9,303 nucleotides of DNA from contig CAUZEO010000210.1 of the NCBI GenBank assembly GCA_963578625.1, forward strand, positions 1 through 9,303, read 5' to 3'. A program made the position numbers and the translations under genes. The notes beneath the pieces are model-generated. The model did no database searches. It was not told the DNA's origin and saw only the letters and a program-made list of their open reading frames with translations. Shown here piece after piece: positions 5,901-9,303 of the stretch (position 1 is its first letter; each line of letters opens with the position of its first letter). This stretch comes from CAUZEO01 sp963578625 (lineage in GTDB: Bacteria > Verrucomicrobiota > Kiritimatiellia > SLOV01).

Positions 5901-8900
5901 CTCGCATCGTCATAGTCGAATGCTACGAGGTCCTCATTCAGTGCTCCTTGAACCACGATGCGTTCCCCGCTGTTCGCCAGCCTTCCACTGTAGGTGCCGG
6001 CGATGAGCATGCCGTTCGTATCGTATGCCGAAGAGAATTCCGAGATATCCTTCACCACCACAACGTATTCGCCGGGCGCCAGGTTGGTGACACTGCCGTT
6101 TGCAAAAGCAAAGTCGATACCGTTGGTGATGACCACCGGGGTAAGATCGAGCGCTACCGCCCCGATATTGTGTAATTCTATAAACTCGCGATCCCTCAGC
6201 GGGGTGCCGCCGGCCGGGTTGTACATGACCTCGGTGACGCGAAGATAGTCGCGCAGCGGCCGTTCGTTCACGGTGCTGGTCACGGTAATGCTGTCCGAGG
6301 TGATCAGGTTGTTCTGGTGGTCGTATACCTCGAGAATGAGCAAGTTGCTTCCCAGAGCAATGGGCAGTGTCAATTCCCACGTATTGAAACCGGTCCAGGT
6401 GGCGGGAATCGAAGCACTCTGCCCCTGCAACCGGAATTCGCGCACGTCGATCCAGCCGGTGCCCTCGATGGTGATTTGATCGTCATTTACGCTGAACCCG
6501 GCGCCGCCGTTGGAGGTAATTTCGAAGGCAACAAACGGGGCGTTGGCGTTAATCTGGCTCCATGCATGCGCGCCACGAACCGTAATGATGTCCAGGATGC
6601 TTGAGCCGGTCGGCGGCATATTGGCCAGGTTTTCTCCGGCGAGGTTTCCGTAATATTCGATCCAGCGTGTCATGTAACTCGTATTGTACGTCGTATTCAG
6701 GATGTCGCGCATATGACCCCAGAACAACCGTTTGTAAATCGGTCGTTCAATGATCTTGGAAAGGTTCTTTCCGGAATTATAGAACGGCGCGTCCTTCGCC
6801 GCCGGCGGAACGCCCCACCAAGCACGGTCCAGGTCAAATGGGAATGCCATGATCTTGCCATCGCCTGGGCGGACGTACATGCTGAAGTTGTGCGCGTACC
6901 AATCGTAATTGTCGACCACGCTGCACAGGTTGAGCATGGGGAACGTTCGCATCCACTCGTCAACATCCATGACGTCGGGCACGGCCTGCTCGAGTGCGGT
7001 TCCGCTCAGGCTGAAGACCTTGGCCATGGCGATTAAGCTGCTGTAGTCGTCACGCCCGCGGTTGTTGTTGATTCTGAACCCGAACCGGTACTGCTCCTTG
7101 TCATCGCCCAGGTCCCGAATGTCATACGACTGGATGAATCCGGTCCCGTTCACCCCGTCCTTTCTGCCCTCCGGGTTGTTGCCCTCGGCCAACTTGGTCT
7201 CGCGGATTCCTTCCATCTTGAACACGGTGCCGTCCGACCCGTTTTCGAACTCCGAATCGAGATATTCATCCCCGTAGGGGGCCATAAACATGATCGTGGT
7301 CCCTTCGTCGGTATCGTCGCCGGGGAATCTCGAGCTCTTGCGGTGCGCGATAATATTCACCATGTCGCCGTACGTTCCGGGAATGCCGCCGGCATGATTG
7401 ATCATGTGCCAGATCACGAGTTCCCGGATGTGGGGACGATCGAAGTTGCCGTGCAACCCTATCAGTTTGACTGTCTCGTAAATACCGCGAAAAGTTTTGT
7501 CGGCAGGGAAGTTGATATTGTATCCGGTTTGATTGTCATCCCGGGTCGCCCCCGATCCGCGAAGGCGCACACGCGCATCGTAGAAAACCTCCGTTTCATT
7601 GTACACGATCGTGGCGCCGAATCGTTCGTTGCCCAACAGGTTGTACCACTCGTGCAATAATTCCGAATCGCTGTCCCGGAGGATCAGCCGGACATTGTGC
7701 TTATCCGGCACCGCCAACCCGTCATCGATCTTGATCAGCGCGCGCGACTTCGCTCCCGCGGCCGGACACGATGCGCCGGCGCCGGCGCTGTCGGAGCCCT
7801 GCACAAAGAACTGCACAATCGATGTGCCGGACTGACCGGGAATCACCCCGGAGTACGTGCCGTCCGACTGCGGTGTCATGCCCGCGACCGACCATCCGCC
7901 CTGGTCCACATTATACCAGAGCGAGATGGTACCAAGGCCATTGGGATCTGCGACGGACACAGACACGGTAATGCTCTCGCTCGGGGCAGGCACGACCGGG
8001 CTATGCGACAAATCCTTGTAGGTCGGGCCGATGTTGCCGGTATACGCCGAGTTCTGCCGACCGGGCGATCCGAACTGGTCCGGCATGTCGAGGATCATGG
8101 TCTTGACGACCTTTTTGCAGTACAGTTCACTGTACACTCGCGGCGACCCGCCGAGCCACTTGGCATCGAAAGAGATTTGGTATTGTTTGCCCTGGACCAC
8201 GGGATGAAATCCGACGCCGTCCTTCAAGGTTGTTTCCAGCCGGTTATTCAAGTACCAGGTTGGTGCCGAGGCCACCATGTCCAGTGCCTGGTTCGACGGG
8301 TTGTCCGGATCGACGACGACGGTCGATGCCGAGTGGGTTCCGCGCAGCCGCCACTTGTTGGCGCCTCCCCCAATCGGGTCGCCTTCAAACGTCGTATTCT
8401 GAATGAGTTGAAGGGCCGCGCCGTTCGGGTCTTCCACCACCGTCACATTATCGATCAGGCACTCGCCCCAGTTCAAAAGACCAACCCGAAGCTCGTGAAA
8501 GTAGCTGATATCGGGGTTGTAGACGGGATTGGCCGCCGTCATCGTGTAGGAGTAATTGGCCCAGGCCGAATTCGTCACCAGGCTGCCGGCCCAGGCTTCG
8601 GGTACGCTGTTGTCTGCCCTGGGATCGCGCAGTTCCAGGCTCGACCCGCCCCCGTCCGCTTTCCTGGCCCAGGGCGCGCCATCGCGGTAAAACACCTCGT
8701 CGGCCGGGTTCTTTTGCGCATCCACCAACCGGATCAATTCGCCCCCGTTGGACAGCGACGAAGCGTAATCGCCCACAATATTGATGGCCGGGTACTTTGC
8801 CGCCAGCGCAACCTTGTCTTTCGCGACCACCAGGTATTGACCGGCCCCAAGCGTGGTGCCGGGTTCGAAGGTGTAGTCGATTCCCTCTTCGAGCTTCCAG

Positions 8901-9303
8901 CCGCTCAAGTCAACACTCGCGGCGCCTCGATTATAAAACTCAAGCCATTCCTCCGGATTCTCCAGGTACGGCTCATACTGGGGAGGATGATGATACATGA
9001 TCTCGTTGATGACGATGTCGCCATGGAAGGCAAACGTATTCGCCGCGCCCCATGTCTCCGCATCGGGGTACAGCCAGCGGCCTGTCCCCTCCGGAAATCT
9101 TCCACGGTGAGAAATTTTAACCAACACGGCGTCGAGGACTGCGTTGGTTGGGCTCGTCGAATATAGGAAAAGTTTGTGCTCGTCCAGGGGTTCAAATCCA
9201 AGCGTCGATTCGTCAATCGCAAGGTAGTCGCCCGGATTCATGGTCTGACTGGGAAAAACATACGAGCCGGTAACCACGCCGGAACTGACGAGTGCGTATC
9301 CGT
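2951..9303 (-). CDS. Giant secreted multidomain protein: lamin-tail repeats, CotH kinase-like domain, lectin-like C-terminus (5' end outside window)
   Basis: The frame is open to the right edge, so the start and any signal peptide are not visible; at least 2116 codons are present. Domains on the minus strand, by nucleotide: second half of a lamin-tail domain (9303-9040); lamin-tail 1, with INEIMYHHP (9022-8603); a carbohydrate-binding-like beta region and an Ig-like domain (8600-7715); a CotH kinase-like domain (7696-6623) with VRLRGSG, NYDWYAHN and FPFDLD, matching the family's Asn/Asp active-site motifs; an Ig-like domain (6580-6275); lamin-tails 2 to 4 (6250-5843, 5746-5318, 5305-4787), each opening with a T/N-E-V/I-M motif; Ig-like (4762-4490) and PKD-like (4480-4217) domains; a concanavalin-type jelly roll (4198-3587); an InlB-type repeat (3574-3353); and a tail with DEDGDRSPNWKEYIAGTDP (3274-3218) ending FYRVKTWLK. 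Such proteins are exported and probably bind polysaccharide or the cell surface. Kinase activity, partner and anchoring are unknown. There is no transmembrane segment or sorting motif at the C-terminus. GTG at 9277 is not the true start. Confidence 0.93.
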   Translation of the reverse strand, partial: GYALVSSGVVTGSYVFPSQTMNPGDYLAIDESTLGFEPLDEHKLFLYSTSPTNAVLDAVLVKISHRGRFPEGTGRWLYPDAETWGAANTFAFHGDIVINEIMYHHPPQYEPYLENPEEWLEFYNRGAASVDLSGWKLEEGIDYTFEPGTTLGAGQYLVVAKDKVALAAKYPAINIVGDYASSLSNGGELIRLVDAQKNPADEVFYRDGAPWARKADGGGSSLELRDPRADNSVPEAWAGSLVTNSAWANYSYTMTAANPVYNPDISYFHELRVGLLNWGECLIDNVTVVEDPNGAALQLIQNTTFEGDPIGGGANKWRLRGTHSASTVVVDPDNPSNQALDMVASAPTWYLNNRLETTLKDGVGFHPVVQGKQYQISFDAKWLGGSPRVYSELYCKKVVKTMILDMPDQFGSPGRQNSAYTGNIGPTYKDLSHSPVVPAPSESITVSVSVADPNGLGTISLWYNVDQGGWSVAGMTPQSDGTYSGVIPGQSGTSIVQFFVQGSDSAGAGASCPAAGAKSRALIKIDDGLAVPDKHNVRLILRDSDSELLHEWYNLLGNERFGATIVYNETEVFYDARVRLRGSGATRDDNQTGYNINFPADKTFRGIYETVKLIGLHGNFDRPHIRELVIWHMINHAGGIPGTYGDMVNIIAHRKSSRFPGDDTDEGTTIMFMAPYGDEYLDSEFENGSDGTVFKMEGIRETKLAEGNNPEGRKDGVNGTGFIQSYDIRDLGDDKEQYRFGFRINNNRGRDDYSSLIAMAKVFSLSGTALEQAVPDVMDVDEWMRTFPMLNLCSVVDNYDWYAHNFSMYVRPGDGKIMAFPFDLDRAWWGVPPAAKDAPFYNSGKNLSKIIERPIYKRLFWGHMRDILNTTYNTSYMTRWIEYYGNLAGENLANMPPTGSSILDIITVRGAHAWSQINANAPFVAFEITSNGGAGFSVNDDQITIEGTGWIDVREFRLQGQSASIPATWTGFNTWELTLPIALGSNLLILEVYDHQNNLITSDSITVTSTVNERPLRDYLRVTEVMYNPAGGTPLRDREFIELHNIGAVALDLTPVVITNGIDFAFANGSVTNLAPGEYVVVVKDISEFSSAYDTNGMLIAGTYSGRLANSGERIVVQGALNEDLVAFDYDDARGWPLAADGAGHSLVPLASAIPGEPAGSLDHGGNWRRSAYIDGSPGEADPDPIVDVVLNEIMAHTDGPLPWDSNDWIELYNTRPTNITISSGTWYLSDNIDNLTNWAIPPSAEIPGNGFVTFYETSDFHNPVTSGFGIDKAGEEIFLTYLPPVGKGRVADWVTFKGQENDISLGRYPDGEEYWYALALTPGETNALPAQHVVINEVMYHPLPTAANPEDNTNHEYIELYNPTGSAVLLESAAGTWRIDGGVGYTFPANMILAAGEYLVIVPFDPLINLVARTAFLDAYVLINTQVTMLGPYEGKLSNRGERIALERPQAPEPPAGTVSWVIVDEVIYSDQAPWSLDTDGTGKPLQRNLITTSGNNPGSWVVGVTATPGLPPVKVAITSPAHNTGFLAPFETTITAVVTNEVGAIQRVEFFEGMNFLGQDTSAPYEAVLNMLTDEGDYTLTATMVDDTGTNTSPEVAITVYTNAPVGDAGKDQTINVLYPAVLDSSVDYRGFPAGQVTTAWAEFSGPGTVTFGDASAQDTTAGFSVAGVYVLSLTTKFVEPGLKDFVTITALSSNTVNRIPYRESFESHVDGAKIVGIKGWYAGDIAAAIVVESDYTNTYAGIYPILEEAHEFVLGVDGPVTNKFENTAAHENIWIDLVMECKTWNQAQPPEAGPGVQFGVYVNTNNHLVAWHCPDPLGAPSVNAWTELTETDVVADEWIRLTLEVDYERDLNNFFYFRLWTNSIAITNTYEWFATANTNNNFFGDLSTLGEFRFDDLVVEDYDTLNFRRIAASAGLYGSIDPSGNVLVDIGGGTSFSMVATNYYHVNDVVIDGTGSQGAISNYTFMNVTANRTIDASFSADLASHETPVWWLIQNNLGTNEADVIADEDGDRSPNWKEYIAGTDPTASTSGFQLVISDSSANVFVSYSTIGAVGAGYEEVDRYYDLQDSSDPLTGTWQCVTGYTNLVGDGSTVTYTNSQSNPPRFYRVKTWLK

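Noticed and set aside
4787..9022. Possible tandem DNA repeat from the lamin-tail domains
   Set aside because: The domains resemble each other only at the level of protein motifs. No DNA-level direct repeat was evident by eye.
7697..9166. 489-codon open frame on the plus strand
   Set aside because: It lies wholly antisense to the giant gene, whose domains are recognisable throughout this interval. The product is rich in Arg, His and Gly with no family resemblance, as expected for a shadow frame in GC-rich coding DNA.

Overview
The window looks like a chromosomal fragment from a polysaccharide-degrading member of the PVC group, most likely Kiritimatiellota, Lentisphaerota or a related Verrucomicrobiota lineage. 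No marker gene is present, so this rests on three things. There is a very large secreted-type protein combining lamin-tail domains with a CotH kinase-like domain and ending in a DEDGDRSPNW...FYRV-type tail. There is a ThuA-like protein beside a Gfo/Idh/MocA oxidoreductase. The gaps carry 'GAACCACGAAG / GAACAGAAG..AACGAAG' intergenic phrases. All of these are, to my knowledge, common in such genomes.

Layout, left to right. (1) Positions 33-306, minus strand: a decayed glycoside hydrolase-like gene. The family's N-terminus (RYRQVHLDFHTSED...FDP) and what looks like its C-terminus are fused out of frame, with the roughly 600-residue middle missing. A five-run G-quadruplex motif overlaps its stop codon. 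(2) Positions 307-483: a divergent intergenic region with two short inverted repeats. (3) Positions 484-1236, plus strand: an intact ThuA-family gene with a clear ribosome binding site. (4) Positions 1237-1823: a 587-base gap with no convincing gene. It is bounded by two inverted copies of a repeat phrase and holds a cluster of three strong hairpins. (5) Positions 1824-2867, plus strand: an intact Gfo/Idh/MocA-family dehydrogenase. (6) Positions 2863-2934: a perfect 12-bp inverted repeat between convergent genes. (7) From 2951 to the right edge, minus strand: at least 2116 codons of a giant extracellular protein whose start lies outside the window.

ThuA and Gfo/Idh/MocA proteins are known partners in disaccharide and 3-keto-sugar metabolism (ThuA/ThuB of rhizobia), so genes 3 and 5 may act in one sugar-oxidation route. 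They are not a tight operon. The glycosidase remnant and the giant lectin-like protein fit a carbohydrate-centred lifestyle. I found no RNA gene, CRISPR array, transposase or obvious new defence system. The most unusual material is the internally deleted glycosidase and the structured, orientation-biased intergenic repeats.
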